A stretch of 64,000 nucleotides of DNA from Enhydrobacter aerosaccus (lineage in GTDB: Bacteria; Pseudomonadota; Alphaproteobacteria; Reyranellales; Reyranellaceae). The stretch is taken from assembly GCF_900167455.1 (NCBI RefSeq), contig NZ_FUWJ01000001.1:1-64000 (forward strand), given 5' to 3'. Of this stretch, positions 17,449 to 25,015 are shown in pieces. Made by a program: the position numbers and the translations under genes. The notes beneath the pieces are model-generated. The model saw only the letters and a program-made list of their open reading frames with translations, made no database searches and had not been told where the DNA came from. Position 1 is the first letter of the stretch; the number at the start of each line of letters is the position of its first letter.

Positions 17449-18570
17449 TCAGGACGGTTTATCGCCTTCCAGGCCGGCCGCCCAGCGGGTATGTGCGCCA
17501 GGATCGCGCTCCGAGACGATCGTGCGCGCCAACTCACGTCCCATCAGGGCGCCGAACTTGAAGCCATGGCCCGAGCAGGGCGACATGATCCAGCCGGCGG
17601 TGCCCTGCTTCTCCACCACGAATCGTTCGTCTTCGGTCACCGTATAGAAGCAGACCTTCAGCCGCTCGGTGCGCCATTGCTCGAAGCCGCGCAGCAGGCT
17701 GCGGCAGCGTTCCAGCAGCGGGCGGATCTCGTCTTCCGTGGCGTCGCGACCAGCATCGGGATCGCCGGCGCGACTGAACTCATGATCGCCGACCTTGAAG
17801 CCGCGACCTTCCATCGGCGGCACCAGGTAGAGCCCGACATCGCCGGTCTTCTCGATGATCATCGGTCCCTTGGCCCAGGCGGCACGTTGTTCGGCGGGCA
17901 TGTCGAGATAGATCACGATCTGGCGCGACGGCACGAGACGGGCGGCGAGGCTCGGCATCAGCCGACCAGCCCAGGCGCCGGCCGCGACGATGACGACGTC
18001 GGCGTCATGGATGGCGCCGGCTCCGGTGACGATCCGGGCGCGGTCGAGATCGACGCTGCGCACAGGCGTCTCGGCGCGAAGCGTCACGCCGCGGCTCTTG
18101 CCGAGATGCTGGACGAGGGCCGTTACGATATCCTGCGCGAAGAGAACGCCGCCCGTATCGATCCAGAAGGCTCGCTCGACACCGCCGGTATTCAACATCG
18201 GAAAACGGTGCGGCAGATCGGCGACAGCGAGCTCCTCCATCGGCCGGCCGATGGCGGCAAGGGTCGCGGCCGAACGCTGTGCCCAGTCGGTGCCGTTGCC
18301 GCTGAGCGCCAGCGTTCCCGTCGGCGCATAGAGGCGTTGGCCCAGATCGTGCCAAAGCGTGTCCCAGGCGGCATATGCGTCGTCGATCATCCGCGCGTAG
18401 CCGGCATGGTCGCCATAAGGGTGGCGGATCAGCCGATGTTCATCGAAGGACGACGAAAGGGGATTGGGCAGCGCGCCCTGCTCGAACAGGTCGACACGGC
18501 AGCCCGCGCGAGCGAGCGCCCAGCCGGTCGCCAGGCCCATGATGCCGCCGCCAATGATGATCGCCTTCAT
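17449..18570 (-). CDS. FAD-dependent oxidoreductase of the monomeric sarcosine oxidase/SolA type
   Basis: The 373-residue flavoenzyme opens with the dinucleotide fold IIIGGGIMGLATGWALA. It carries FEQGALPNPLSSSFDEHRLI, typical of the MSOX/NMTO group. Cys307 in LKVCFYTVTEDERFVV aligns with the cysteine that holds FAD covalently in monomeric sarcosine oxidase. SPCSGHGFKFGALMG near the C-terminus is the second FAD contact. These enzymes oxidise N-methyl amino acids or secondary amines, giving an aldehyde and peroxide. The exact substrate (sarcosine, N-methyltryptophan, pipecolate) is not decided by the motifs. The gene is divergent from the isochorismatase-like gene at 18757 and upstream of the dehydratase gene. 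Confidence 0.87.
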   Translation of the reverse strand: MKAIIIGGGIMGLATGWALARAGCRVDLFEQGALPNPLSSSFDEHRLIRHPYGDHAGYARMIDDAYAAWDTLWHDLGQRLYAPTGTLALSGNGTDWAQRSAATLAAIGRPMEELAVADLPHRFPMLNTGGVERAFWIDTGGVLFAQDIVTALVQHLGKSRGVTLRAETPVRSVDLDRARIVTGAGAIHDADVVIVAAGAWAGRLMPSLAARLVPSRQIVIYLDMPAEQRAAWAKGPMIIEKTGDVGLYLVPPMEGRGFKVGDHEFSRAGDPDAGRDATEDEIRPLLERCRSLLRGFEQWRTERLKVCFYTVTEDERFVVEKQGTAGWIMSPCSGHGFKFGALMGRELARTIVSERDPGAHTRWAAGLEGDKPS

Positions 18571-18756
18571 TCCTCCTCACACTCTATGAGAGGTCAAATC
18601 GGGTCAAGCATGCTTGGCCCGATGCAAGAATGCGGCTCGTTTTCTGTCGCGCAATGGGCGGCCTAATGTGCATGCGTAGGGGCTTGCAAAAGCGCCGGCC
18701 TTCAGCGTTGATAGCGCATACGTTTACACAACCAATCCGGGGAACAGGGGCTTCAT

Positions 18757-19347
18757 ATGGCAATGACCATGCTGCAGATGTCTGGGATGGCGCCGACGCC
18801 GGCGACTTTTGCCGACGGTGTGCTGCTTATCATCGACGCGCAGCGGGAATACACCGACGGCCTGCTGCCGTTGCCCGGCGTGGCGACAGCGGTGCAGGCG
18901 CTCGCCGGCCTGCTCGAGAAGGCGCGTAGCGCCGGCGCGCCGATTGTCCATGTCCGCCATCAGAGCAAAGGCAAGGCGTTCAACCCGGCATCGAGCGGTT
19001 TCGAGATCGTGAAGGAATTGACACCGCGCGACGGCGAGGCGGTCATCGACAAGGGCCTGCCGAATGCCTTTACCGGCACGGACCTTGCCCAGCAGCTCGC
19101 CAACGTCGGCCGCAAGAACCTCATCGTGGGCGGCTTCATGACCCACATGTGCGTTTCGGCCACCGTCCGGTCGGCGACAGATCACGGCTTCATGAGCACG
19201 ATTGCCGCCGACACGGTTGCCACGCGCGATCTGCCGGACGCCACCGGTGACGCGACGATTACGGCCGATGCGATCAACAGGATCACGCTGGCCGCGCTCT
19301 CCGATCGGTTTGCCTGGATCGTGCCGAAGGCCGCTGCGATCGCCTGA
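18757..19347 (+). CDS. Isochorismatase-superfamily cysteine hydrolase
   Basis: The 196-residue protein shows the Asp-Lys-Cys triad of the superfamily: Asp27 in LLIIDAQREY, Lys99 in VIDKGLPNAF and the nucleophile Cys132 in GGFMTHMCVSATVRSA with the usual cis-peptide region before it. Members include nicotinamidase, N-carbamoylsarcosine amidase, ureidoacrylate hydrolase and isochorismatase. These motifs do not separate them. The gene is divergent from the sarcosine-oxidase-like gene across a 186-base shared promoter region, so an amidase acting on an N-methyl or carbamoyl compound is conceivable. That specificity is inference. Confidence 0.85.
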   Translation: MAMTMLQMSGMAPTPATFADGVLLIIDAQREYTDGLLPLPGVATAVQALAGLLEKARSAGAPIVHVRHQSKGKAFNPASSGFEIVKELTPRDGEAVIDKGLPNAFTGTDLAQQLANVGRKNLIVGGFMTHMCVSATVRSATDHGFMSTIAADTVATRDLPDATGDATITADAINRITLAALSDRFAWIVPKAAAIA

Positions 19348-19366
19348 ATTGGTGTCGTCGCGGACT

Positions 19367-19504
19367 CTAGTGCCGCGTCACGCCGAAGTGAGCGACCACA
19401 ATGGCTGCGACGGCGATCAAGAGTGCAAGCGAGCTGAATTGCACGAACGATGAGCCACGAGAACGGACAAGCAGATGCCTGAGCCGAACGAGCGCTGTCT
19501 TCAT
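19367..19504 (-). CDS. Degenerate Flp pilin-like mini-protein, 45 aa
   Basis: The reverse strand encodes 45 residues from an ATG at 19504, starting one base after the stop of the Flp pilin gene (TAACATG), so translational coupling is likely. Aligned to the neighbouring pilins, the hydrophobic core GSSFVQFSSLALLIAVAAIV keeps Gly at -1, but the conserved Glu5-Tyr6 of the Flp motif has become Gln-Phe. The product lacks the short tail of a standard Flp pilin and ends VVAHFGVTRH. It may be a minor pilin-like peptide, an assembly partner or a decaying duplicate. It is shorter than usual gene-calling cut-offs and would normally be missed. Confidence 0.5.
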   Translation of the reverse strand: MKTALVRLRHLLVRSRGSSFVQFSSLALLIAVAAIVVAHFGVTRH

Positions 19505-19505
19505 G

Positions 19506-19667
19506 TTAGAGCGCGCTCGTGATCGGGGCGAGGAAGTTCATGACTTTCTGCCCGATGCTAGTAAAGGCGCTTACGGCGGCGATCGAAATCAGGCCCGCAA
19601 TCAAGCTGTATTCGATCGCGGTCGAAGCTTGATCGTCCACGACCAGACGCCGGAAGATCGCCGACAT
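19506..19667 (-). CDS. Flp/Fap-type IVb pilin
   Basis: The 53-residue product begins MSAIFRRLVVDD and carries the Flp signature STAIEYSLIAGLISIAAVSA, with Glu5 and Tyr6 after the expected processing point. Position -1 is Ala rather than the usual Gly, which may affect cleavage by a TadV-type prepilin peptidase. The mature hydrophobic helix and short tail (IGQKVMNFLAPITSAL) are normal. A GGAGTGG ribosome site precedes ATG 19667. Flp pilins form the Tad pilus used in surface adhesion, but no tad assembly gene is in the window. Confidence 0.88.
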   Translation of the reverse strand: MSAIFRRLVVDDQASTAIEYSLIAGLISIAAVSAFTSIGQKVMNFLAPITSAL

Positions 19668-19772
19668 TTCGCCACTCCATGATTGAGCGGATAAGGTTAG
19701 TCTTTGCGTGTGTCGGGACAACAATCGACTTGTAACGTTGGTAAAGCTTGTCTTTCGTCTGCAGCAAAGAAA

Positions 19773-19798
19773 ATGGGCGAGCCTTGCAGCTCGCCCAT
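19773..19798 (-). terminator. Rho-independent terminator after the second Flp pilin gene
   Basis: On the minus strand ATGGGCGAGC pairs with GCTCGCCCAT around a six-base loop (10-bp perfect stem, arms at 19798-19789 and 19782-19773) and is followed by TTTCTTTG. It lies 27 bases after the stop of the pilin gene at 19825-19986, so that gene is probably a separate, strongly expressed transcript. Confidence 0.85.
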
Positions 19799-19824
19799 CT
19801 TCCAGGATCACGAGATCCTGATGA

Positions 19825-19986
19825 CTACAGTGCGTTCGAGACGCTGCTCAGCACGCTGCTCACCTTGGTGCCGACCGAGGTCATGGCGGTGATGGCGGCG
19901 ACGGCGATCAGCGAGGCGATGAGGGTGTATTCGATGGCCGTGGCACCCTGCTCGTTCTTCATCAGGCGACGGAAAATGGACAGCAT
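19825..19986 (-). CDS. Flp/Fap-type IVb pilin, canonical copy
   Basis: The reverse strand from ATG 19986 gives 53 residues: MLSIFRRLMKNEQG then ATAIEYTLIASLIAVAAITA and the tail SVGTKVSSVLSSVSNAL. Gly at -1, Glu5 and Tyr6 are all present, so this is a standard Tad-pilus major pilin precursor with a short basic leader. The gene has its own terminator directly downstream and 252 bases of upstream DNA to the universal stress protein gene, consistent with an independent promoter. Two related pilin-like genes follow it at 19506-19667 and 19367-19504. Confidence 0.92.
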   Translation of the reverse strand: MLSIFRRLMKNEQGATAIEYTLIASLIAVAAITAMTSVGTKVSSVLSSVSNAL

Positions 19987-20100
19987 GTTTATCTCCAAAA
20001 GAAGTCAACGTTGACGAGGCGGTTCTGTCCTTCCGTGACGCCGGGTCTGGGGCTCGGCGGCGGCCGGGCAGGAACGCTGGCGCCTGAAATTGCGCCTATA

Positions 20101-20119
20101 CCTCAGTGATCAACTGAGG
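20101..20119. promoter_or_regulatory. Inverted repeat upstream of the Flp pilin gene
   Basis: CCTCAGT-GATCA-ACTGAGG has perfect 7-bp arms and sits 115 bases upstream of the pilin ATG at 19986 and about 120 bases upstream of the stress protein gene. It could be an operator in this divergent promoter region or a small hairpin. No regulator can be assigned. Confidence 0.35.
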
Positions 20120-20238
20120 CATGGATGCTAAGATATTGAAATAAACGACAGTCTCAATACACCTATTGTATCAACTGCTTCTTGCCTGCGGCCCGCAGAA
20201 GGGTCGTGTTATCGTCGGGGTGACAGGGAGGGCGTGTC

Positions 20239-21045
20239 ATGAAGTCAATTCTGACAATGGCCTGGACGGCAGAAGATCCGTCCGCATTCGATCTTGCAGC
20301 GAAGTTGGCGCGTGCCTTCGACGCGCGCCTGGTGGGACTTGAACCACCGTCTTATGGCGTGATGAGCATGGCCTGGGCGGATGCCGGCATGGGGGCGCCG
20401 ATCGGCGGCGGCCTGGCGGAGGATGCCGAGGAGCGGCAGCGCGTTGCCGCCGTTCGTCAGGCGTTCGAGCAGCGCGCGACGGGCCTGGCATCGGAATGGC
20501 GCTCGGCCGACGATAGTGGCCCAACCGCGATCGGCATCATCGGTCGCGTCTACGATCTGATCGTGATGCCGCAACCCGGGCCGCTGCCGAAGATGCCAGA
20601 AAGCGTGTTCGAGACGGCGCTGTTCGACACCGGGCGGCCAGTGCTCATCGTTCCGCCCGGATACAACGGCATGGTCGGCAAGCGCATCCTGTTCGCCTGG
20701 AACGGGTCGACCGAAAGTGCGCGGGCGATCTCTCTGGCGATGCCGGTGCTCAGCCGCGCGGAGTCGATCGATGTCATGAGCGTGGACGGGGCGATGGTTC
20801 CTGGCCCGACCTCGGCCGAGATCGCTCAATCGCTGGCTGCGCATGGCCTGAAGGTGACCAGCCAGCATGTGAAGCCGGGAACGCGCTCGGCCGGTCAGAC
20901 GATCGTCGATACGGCGGTCGCGGGCGGGGCGGACCTGATCGTCAAGGGCGCATACACGCAAAGCCGGTTGAGACAGATGATCTTCGGCGGCATGACGCGT
21001 CACCTGATCCTGAACTCACCTTTGCCGGTGCTGTTCTCCTACTGA
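20239..21045 (+). CDS. Universal stress protein, UspA family
   Basis: The 268-residue protein has one recognisable UspA domain in its C-terminal half (GKRILFAWNGSTESARAISL, PVLSRAESIDVMSV, ADLIVKGAYTQSRLRQMIFG, then GGMTRHLILNSPLPVLFSY). The family's ATP-binding G-2x-G-9x-G(S/T) loop is represented by KGAYTQSRLRQMIFGGMTRH. The N-terminal half (MKSILTMAWTAEDPSAFDLA) keeps the fold pattern but is more diverged, making a tandem-type Usp. Such proteins respond to starvation and envelope or oxidative stress. It is preceded by a GGGAGGG ribosome site and appears monocistronic. Confidence 0.88.
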   Translation: MKSILTMAWTAEDPSAFDLAAKLARAFDARLVGLEPPSYGVMSMAWADAGMGAPIGGGLAEDAEERQRVAAVRQAFEQRATGLASEWRSADDSGPTAIGIIGRVYDLIVMPQPGPLPKMPESVFETALFDTGRPVLIVPPGYNGMVGKRILFAWNGSTESARAISLAMPVLSRAESIDVMSVDGAMVPGPTSAEIAQSLAAHGLKVTSQHVKPGTRSAGQTIVDTAVAGGADLIVKGAYTQSRLRQMIFGGMTRHLILNSPLPVLFSY

Positions 21046-21102
21046 CGTCGCTGCGCGCTTGGCCGCGCCGACAGCCGTTGCGAGTATGCTAAGACGTCGC
21101 CC

Positions 21103-22623
21103 ATGACGATCGGTCCGGGCTTGTTTGCCGGCGTGGGGCGCCGAGGCTGGATCGCAGCCGGTGCGGCGGTGGCTGCGGTGGCGATTCTCGCCTTCGCCTA
21201 TCTGTTCGCCGCCAGCACTCCCGTGCCGCAAGGGCCGACCGTCGCCGAGAAGCTCTCGGAGCTGGTGGCGGCCCGCGCGACGCTGCAGGCGCAGGCCGAC
21301 GCCGAGACGCGCATCGATCTGGTCGGGGTCTTCCGTGTCGCCAGCCTCCTGACCGATGCGCTTTCGATCCGTCACGTCCGGGATCGGGGACGGCCGTTCG
21401 CCGCTCTTCCGCCCAGCCAGCAACGTCTGTTCGCGCAGGTCGACGATGTCGACACGGCCCTGCGGGAAAGCATCACCTTTCCCGGCGAAGGCAGTCGCCG
21501 GGCGGCCCGCGCCGCTGCCCAGCTTGCCCAGGGGGCGCTCGACAGCCTGGCGGGGGACGGACAGCCTTTGGTCCTGCAATTCAGTCCGCGCTTTGTCCCG
21601 CCGCGCCGCGGCGGCGGTGAACTGCGGCTGGTTCCGCCCTCGCGTCGGCCGCCTGTTGTGCGGTCTGACGGGGCGCCGGCGCTCCTGTTGGGGCCCGGCA
21701 CCAAGCTGGCCGCCGGGACGACCGATCCACTGGTGCCGATCTATATGCCGGCGTTCGCGGCTACTGCAACGGACGATCCGCCGGTCGAGATCGAGATCGC
21801 CGCCGTTGGCCTCGATGACGATGCCGTCCCGCCGATGCTGACGATCGGCGATTGGCGCGGCGCTGCGCGGGTCTCCCCACTGCGCCTGCATTTTTCTGTG
21901 CCGCGCAGCGCCTTTGCCAACGATGCCGTTCGCACTCGCTTCGTCACCGGCCGGCTCTCGTTCCGTCATGCCGCGCACACCGAGACCGTCGATCTTCTGT
22001 TCGTTGTCCTGCCGGACCAGCCCGGCGCCTTTGCGCTCGACCAGAAGATCCGGACGATGGTGCCGGAGGCAAACACACTGGTATCGCCAGAGATCCTCGC
22101 GCGCGGCGATGTCGGCGAGACCAAGACGGTGCGTCATTGCTTCGATCCGCCGCCCGGCACGCATTTCGACAAGAGCCAGAGGCGTGTCGTCGAGGTACAG
22201 CGGCTGGGATGGCTGGAAGATGTCAGCGATCCGACCCTGAACGATGGCAAGGTCGAGTTCGCAGCCAACGAAGGTCCGAACCAGATCTGTATCGTCGTCA
22301 CGGCCAAGCCTGTGAACAAGGATGCACGCGCCGCCACGATCGGCCGCTTCGAGGCGACCCTGGTGCGGGAACGGGCCGAGGACACGGCTGTGAAGAGCGG
22401 TGTGCGGGCGTTGGACTGGCATGAAGCCGTGCGCGTGCCGCTCGACTCGTCGGCCATCGAGTGGCGGCTCTATCTGCGCCTGCTGGGGGAGATCAATCGC
22501 GAATTCGATCAACCCCTGACGGGCGCCGCCGCGCTGCCCGACGGCATTCCCTTCCTCAGGGTCAGCCGCGATCGCGACGGCAAGTCACTCATCCTCCGCG
22601 CCGATCCGTCCGCCGAACCCTAA
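21103..22623 (+). CDS. Uncharacterised membrane-anchored protein, 506 aa
   Basis: The product begins MTIGPGLFAGVGRRGW and has one N-terminal membrane helix (about 16-37, AAGAAVAAVAILAFAYLFAA). About 470 residues follow, presumably in the periplasm. That part is rich in short beta-like stretches (LVLQFSPRFVPP, PVEIEIAAVGLDDD, VDLLFVVLPDQPGAF) with two cysteines (RHCFDPP and NQICIVV). No enzyme motif or known family is apparent to me. It lies 57 bases after the stress protein gene, in the same direction, and converges with the AI-2E-type permease gene. Confidence 0.7.
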   Translation: MTIGPGLFAGVGRRGWIAAGAAVAAVAILAFAYLFAASTPVPQGPTVAEKLSELVAARATLQAQADAETRIDLVGVFRVASLLTDALSIRHVRDRGRPFAALPPSQQRLFAQVDDVDTALRESITFPGEGSRRAARAAAQLAQGALDSLAGDGQPLVLQFSPRFVPPRRGGGELRLVPPSRRPPVVRSDGAPALLLGPGTKLAAGTTDPLVPIYMPAFAATATDDPPVEIEIAAVGLDDDAVPPMLTIGDWRGAARVSPLRLHFSVPRSAFANDAVRTRFVTGRLSFRHAAHTETVDLLFVVLPDQPGAFALDQKIRTMVPEANTLVSPEILARGDVGETKTVRHCFDPPPGTHFDKSQRRVVEVQRLGWLEDVSDPTLNDGKVEFAANEGPNQICIVVTAKPVNKDARAATIGRFEATLVRERAEDTAVKSGVRALDWHEAVRVPLDSSAIEWRLYLRLLGEINREFDQPLTGAAALPDGIPFLRVSRDRDGKSLILRADPSAEP

Positions 22624-22651
22624 GCCCATTGGCTTTTGCTCTCGGGAGGGA

Positions 22652-23713
22652 TCAGGATCCCGGTTCATGCGGCGCTTCGGGAATCCTGCCATCGGCCGAC
22701 AGCAGGATCGCGACAGGCCGCGTCGATTCGAAGTGCGCCAGCACGATCAGCAGCACCACCATGATAGGCACGCACAGGAACATGCCGATCACGCCCCACA
22801 TCGTGCCCCACACCATCAGGGATACGATGACGACGAGCGGTGAGAGGTTCAGGGAGCGGCCCATGATGGCGGGCTCGATCACGTTGGCCATGACGATCTG
22901 GATCGTGCCGATCACGAACAGCACGATCAGGAACGGCGTCAGATGGTCGAACTGGACCAGGGTCAGGACGGCCGGCGCCACGATCGCCAGGATCGAGCCC
23001 ACGGTCGGGATGTAATAGAAGAAGAATATCATCGTCGCCCAGAAGCCGGCGAAGTCGACTCCGACCCAGGCCATGACCGCGTAAGCGAGAATGGAAGTGG
23101 CGACGGCCAGGACGGTCTTGATGCGCAGATAGACGCGGATGTCCCGGTCGATCTGCTCCAGCACGGACAGCACGCGGGCCTGTTGTTCGCCCGGTCCGAA
23201 GATTATCGCGAGCTTGCGGCGGAAGCGGACCTGCTCGACGAACAGGAAGCCCGCATAGATCAGGACGATGCCGGCGACGCTCACCAGCGATGCCGCGAAG
23301 GTGGCAACACCGCCCAATGTATCGGCAAGGCTGATACGGTCGAAGAGCTGGCCGAGAGTCGGCGCCTGCTCCATCCCCGCGAGGGCCGCGAGCTGGTCGA
23401 GGAGCTTCTGCAGTCGGCCCTCATAGGCCGGAGCTGCGGCGGCAACGGCGCTGACATTGTGGCCAAGCGTCCGGCCCACCACGCCGACGAGGCCGCTCAT
23501 GATCAGAACCGCCGCGAGCAGAGCCAGGGGGCGTGGCACGCGCAATCGGCCGAGGCGCGGACGTTCGATGGCGTCGGCGACGGCATCGACCATGTACCAG
23601 AGCGCCATCGCCAGCACGAACGGAAGGATCAGTCCACGCGCCGCCACAAGCAGATACATCGTGGCTGCAATCACGATTGCCCACAGGGCGGCTCGCTGCA
23701 ACGTCATACGCAT
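22652..23713 (-). CDS. AI-2E family (PerM/TqsA-type) membrane transporter
   Basis: The 353-residue protein has the family layout. Hydrophobic N-terminal helices (ALWAIVIAATMYLLVAARGL, ILPFVLAMALWYMVDAV) are followed by a soluble central region and then helices with YAGFLFVEQVRFRRKL and WATMIFFFYYIPTVGSILA. The signature GTIQIVMANVIEPAIMGRSL followed by NLSPLVVIVSLMVWGTMWG closes the domain. Members include the AI-2 exporter TqsA and Na+/H+ antiporter-like proteins, so the substrate is open. ATG 23713 has a second ATG two codons later. The gene diverges from the DUF805 gene, and a perfect palindrome sits in between. Confidence 0.88.
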   Translation of the reverse strand: MRMTLQRAALWAIVIAATMYLLVAARGLILPFVLAMALWYMVDAVADAIERPRLGRLRVPRPLALLAAVLIMSGLVGVVGRTLGHNVSAVAAAAPAYEGRLQKLLDQLAALAGMEQAPTLGQLFDRISLADTLGGVATFAASLVSVAGIVLIYAGFLFVEQVRFRRKLAIIFGPGEQQARVLSVLEQIDRDIRVYLRIKTVLAVATSILAYAVMAWVGVDFAGFWATMIFFFYYIPTVGSILAIVAPAVLTLVQFDHLTPFLIVLFVIGTIQIVMANVIEPAIMGRSLNLSPLVVIVSLMVWGTMWGVIGMFLCVPIMVVLLIVLAHFESTRPVAILLSADGRIPEAPHEPGS

Positions 23714-23722
23714 GACTATAGG

Positions 23723-23734
23723 CAGTGTACACTG
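23723..23734. promoter_or_regulatory. Perfect palindrome in a divergent promoter
   Basis: CAGTGTACACTG is a 12-base perfect palindrome located nine bases upstream of the permease ATG (minus strand) and 93 bases upstream of the DUF805 ATG (plus strand). A dimeric repressor bound here could control the permease directly. No adjacent regulator gene exists to assign. Confidence 0.35.
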
Positions 23735-23827
23735 TCGATGGGAGCGCCACGAGCGTCAGGTCGATCCATGCACGCCTGCGCACGATGTCGCTCCGTCTGG
23801 TTTTGGGTTTTCGGGGGAGAGGCGACG

Positions 23828-24214
23828 ATGCAAAGCCTGCTGTTCAGCTTCGACGGTCGTGTCAACCGGGCCACGTTCTGGCTCACCTTGATCTCGGTCG
23901 ATATCGTGGTGGTGATCCTGCTCGGAGTCCTCGGCATCGTGGGCGGCGCGTCGGTGATGCCGGATGCCGACGGCAACCTGCCGCCGCCGAGCCTCGGTGT
24001 CAGCATCGGCGCACTGATCCTCTTCATTCTCTCGACCTGGATCGGCCTCGCCATGGGCGTGAAGCGCTTTCACGACCGCAACAAGAGCGGCTGGTGGGTG
24101 CTGATCAATCTGGTGCCGGTGATCGGCGGCCTCTGGTACCTGATCGAGTGCGGCTTCCTCAAGGGCACCGCCGGACCCAACCAGTACGGCCCGGATCCGC
24201 TTGCCATCTCCTGA
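23828..24214 (+). CDS. DUF805 family membrane protein
   Basis: The 128-residue protein starts MQSLLFSFDGRVNRATFWL, the classic DUF805 opening (F-x-G-R-x-x-R-x-x-F/Y-W). It contains WIGLAMGVKRFHDRNKSGWW, the family's R-x-HD-x-x-x-SGWW motif, then four hydrophobic segments overall and the ending CGFLKGTAGPNQYGPDPLA. DUF805 proteins are small inner-membrane proteins of unknown role. ATG 23828 was chosen because it begins the conserved motif; the frame is open upstream without family similarity. Confidence 0.9.
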   Translation: MQSLLFSFDGRVNRATFWLTLISVDIVVVILLGVLGIVGGASVMPDADGNLPPPSLGVSIGALILFILSTWIGLAMGVKRFHDRNKSGWWVLINLVPVIGGLWYLIECGFLKGTAGPNQYGPDPLAIS

Positions 24215-24251
24215 CGGCGGTCGGCTTATCGAAGCGAACCCGCGCGGTTCG

Positions 24252-24626
24252 TCACTCGGGCGCTGCGAGCCATTTTTCAGCGGCGCCGGCGGAGCGGAAG
24301 ATCTTCAAGCGGCGCCGGCTGACGGTGAGTGCCGCAAAAAGCTGCGCGTATTCCTGCTGTGTCTGCCCCGATGCAACTATCGCGAGTGGACCCATCCCGC
24401 CAGGATCGACGCTGGCATAGGCTTGGATACGAGCAGCCAGCGCCATCATATCGCCGTCGACCAGACCCGACTCCGCATTGGCCAGGTCGAACAGCTTGCG
24501 ATAGGGGAGCGCCCCTTCGACCAGCACACCGTCAAGATAGGCCTCCAGATCGCAACGCGCGATGACGCCTTCGCACAGGGCCAAGACCATTCGGTCGGGA
24601 TGGGAAATCGTCCATTTTATCGGCAT
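24252..24626 (-). CDS. Small SpoIIAA/STAS-like protein, 124 aa
   Basis: The product alternates strands and helices in a way that resembles SpoIIAA/STAS-like small domains. It starts MPIKWTISHPDRMVLALCEG and continues with an ALPYRKLFDLANAESGL strand-helix block and ASVDPGGMGPLAIVASGQTQ. It ends with SRRRLKIFRSAGAAEKWLAA, a common ending for the 'DUF-STAS' group. No signal peptide or membrane segment is seen. The assignment rests on fold pattern, so a function is not claimed. Confidence 0.6.
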   Translation of the reverse strand: MPIKWTISHPDRMVLALCEGVIARCDLEAYLDGVLVEGALPYRKLFDLANAESGLVDGDMMALAARIQAYASVDPGGMGPLAIVASGQTQQEYAQLFAALTVSRRRLKIFRSAGAAEKWLAAPE

Positions 24627-24716
24627 GGCGGCAGGCTATGACAACACCCGGGCCGCACGCAACCTTTGCGCTAACAAGGCTTTGCCTTTCATGGTGCAGA
24701 CGATGTGGAGAACACC

Positions 24717-24947
24717 GTGAAGAGGCGTCGAAGCGGAACCTGGCTGACGATTATCGTTCTCGGAGGACTGCTGCTGCTCGCGCTTGCCATCCTTTATGTC
24801 GGAATGATGCCGCTGGAGGGCGAGCAGGGCACGCCGATGTCGGTGAGCGGCTATGTGGCGATGGTGCTCGGCATCCTGGCGACGCTGGGCCTCGGGATCG
24901 GGCTGATGTCGCTGGTGTTCTACAGCAACCGACACGGGCGCGACTGA
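24717..24947 (+). CDS. Small two-helix membrane protein, 76 aa
   Basis: From GTG 24717, preceded by GGAG six bases away, the product begins MKRRRSGTWL. It has two membrane helices (LTIIVLGGLLLLALAILYVG and VAMVLGILATLGLGIGLMSL) joined by a short polar loop with PLEGEQGTPMSVSGY. A basic N-terminus predicts it stays in the cytoplasm. GTG 24705 is an alternative start adding four residues. No family is recognised. Confidence 0.6.
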   Translation: MKRRRSGTWLTIIVLGGLLLLALAILYVGMMPLEGEQGTPMSVSGYVAMVLGILATLGLGIGLMSLVFYSNRHGRD

Positions 24948-25015
24948 TCGATCGATCCCGCCCACTGTGAGGCCGGTCCGCTGTGAGTTCGGTCCGCTGT
25001 GAGGAATGGACGCGC

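Noticed and set aside
16552-18666. A 704-codon open frame on the plus strand
   Set aside because: It lies entirely opposite the IlvD/Edd dehydratase and the sarcosine-oxidase-like genes. Its composition (Ala/Arg/Gly/His-rich) is the usual antisense shadow in high-GC DNA.
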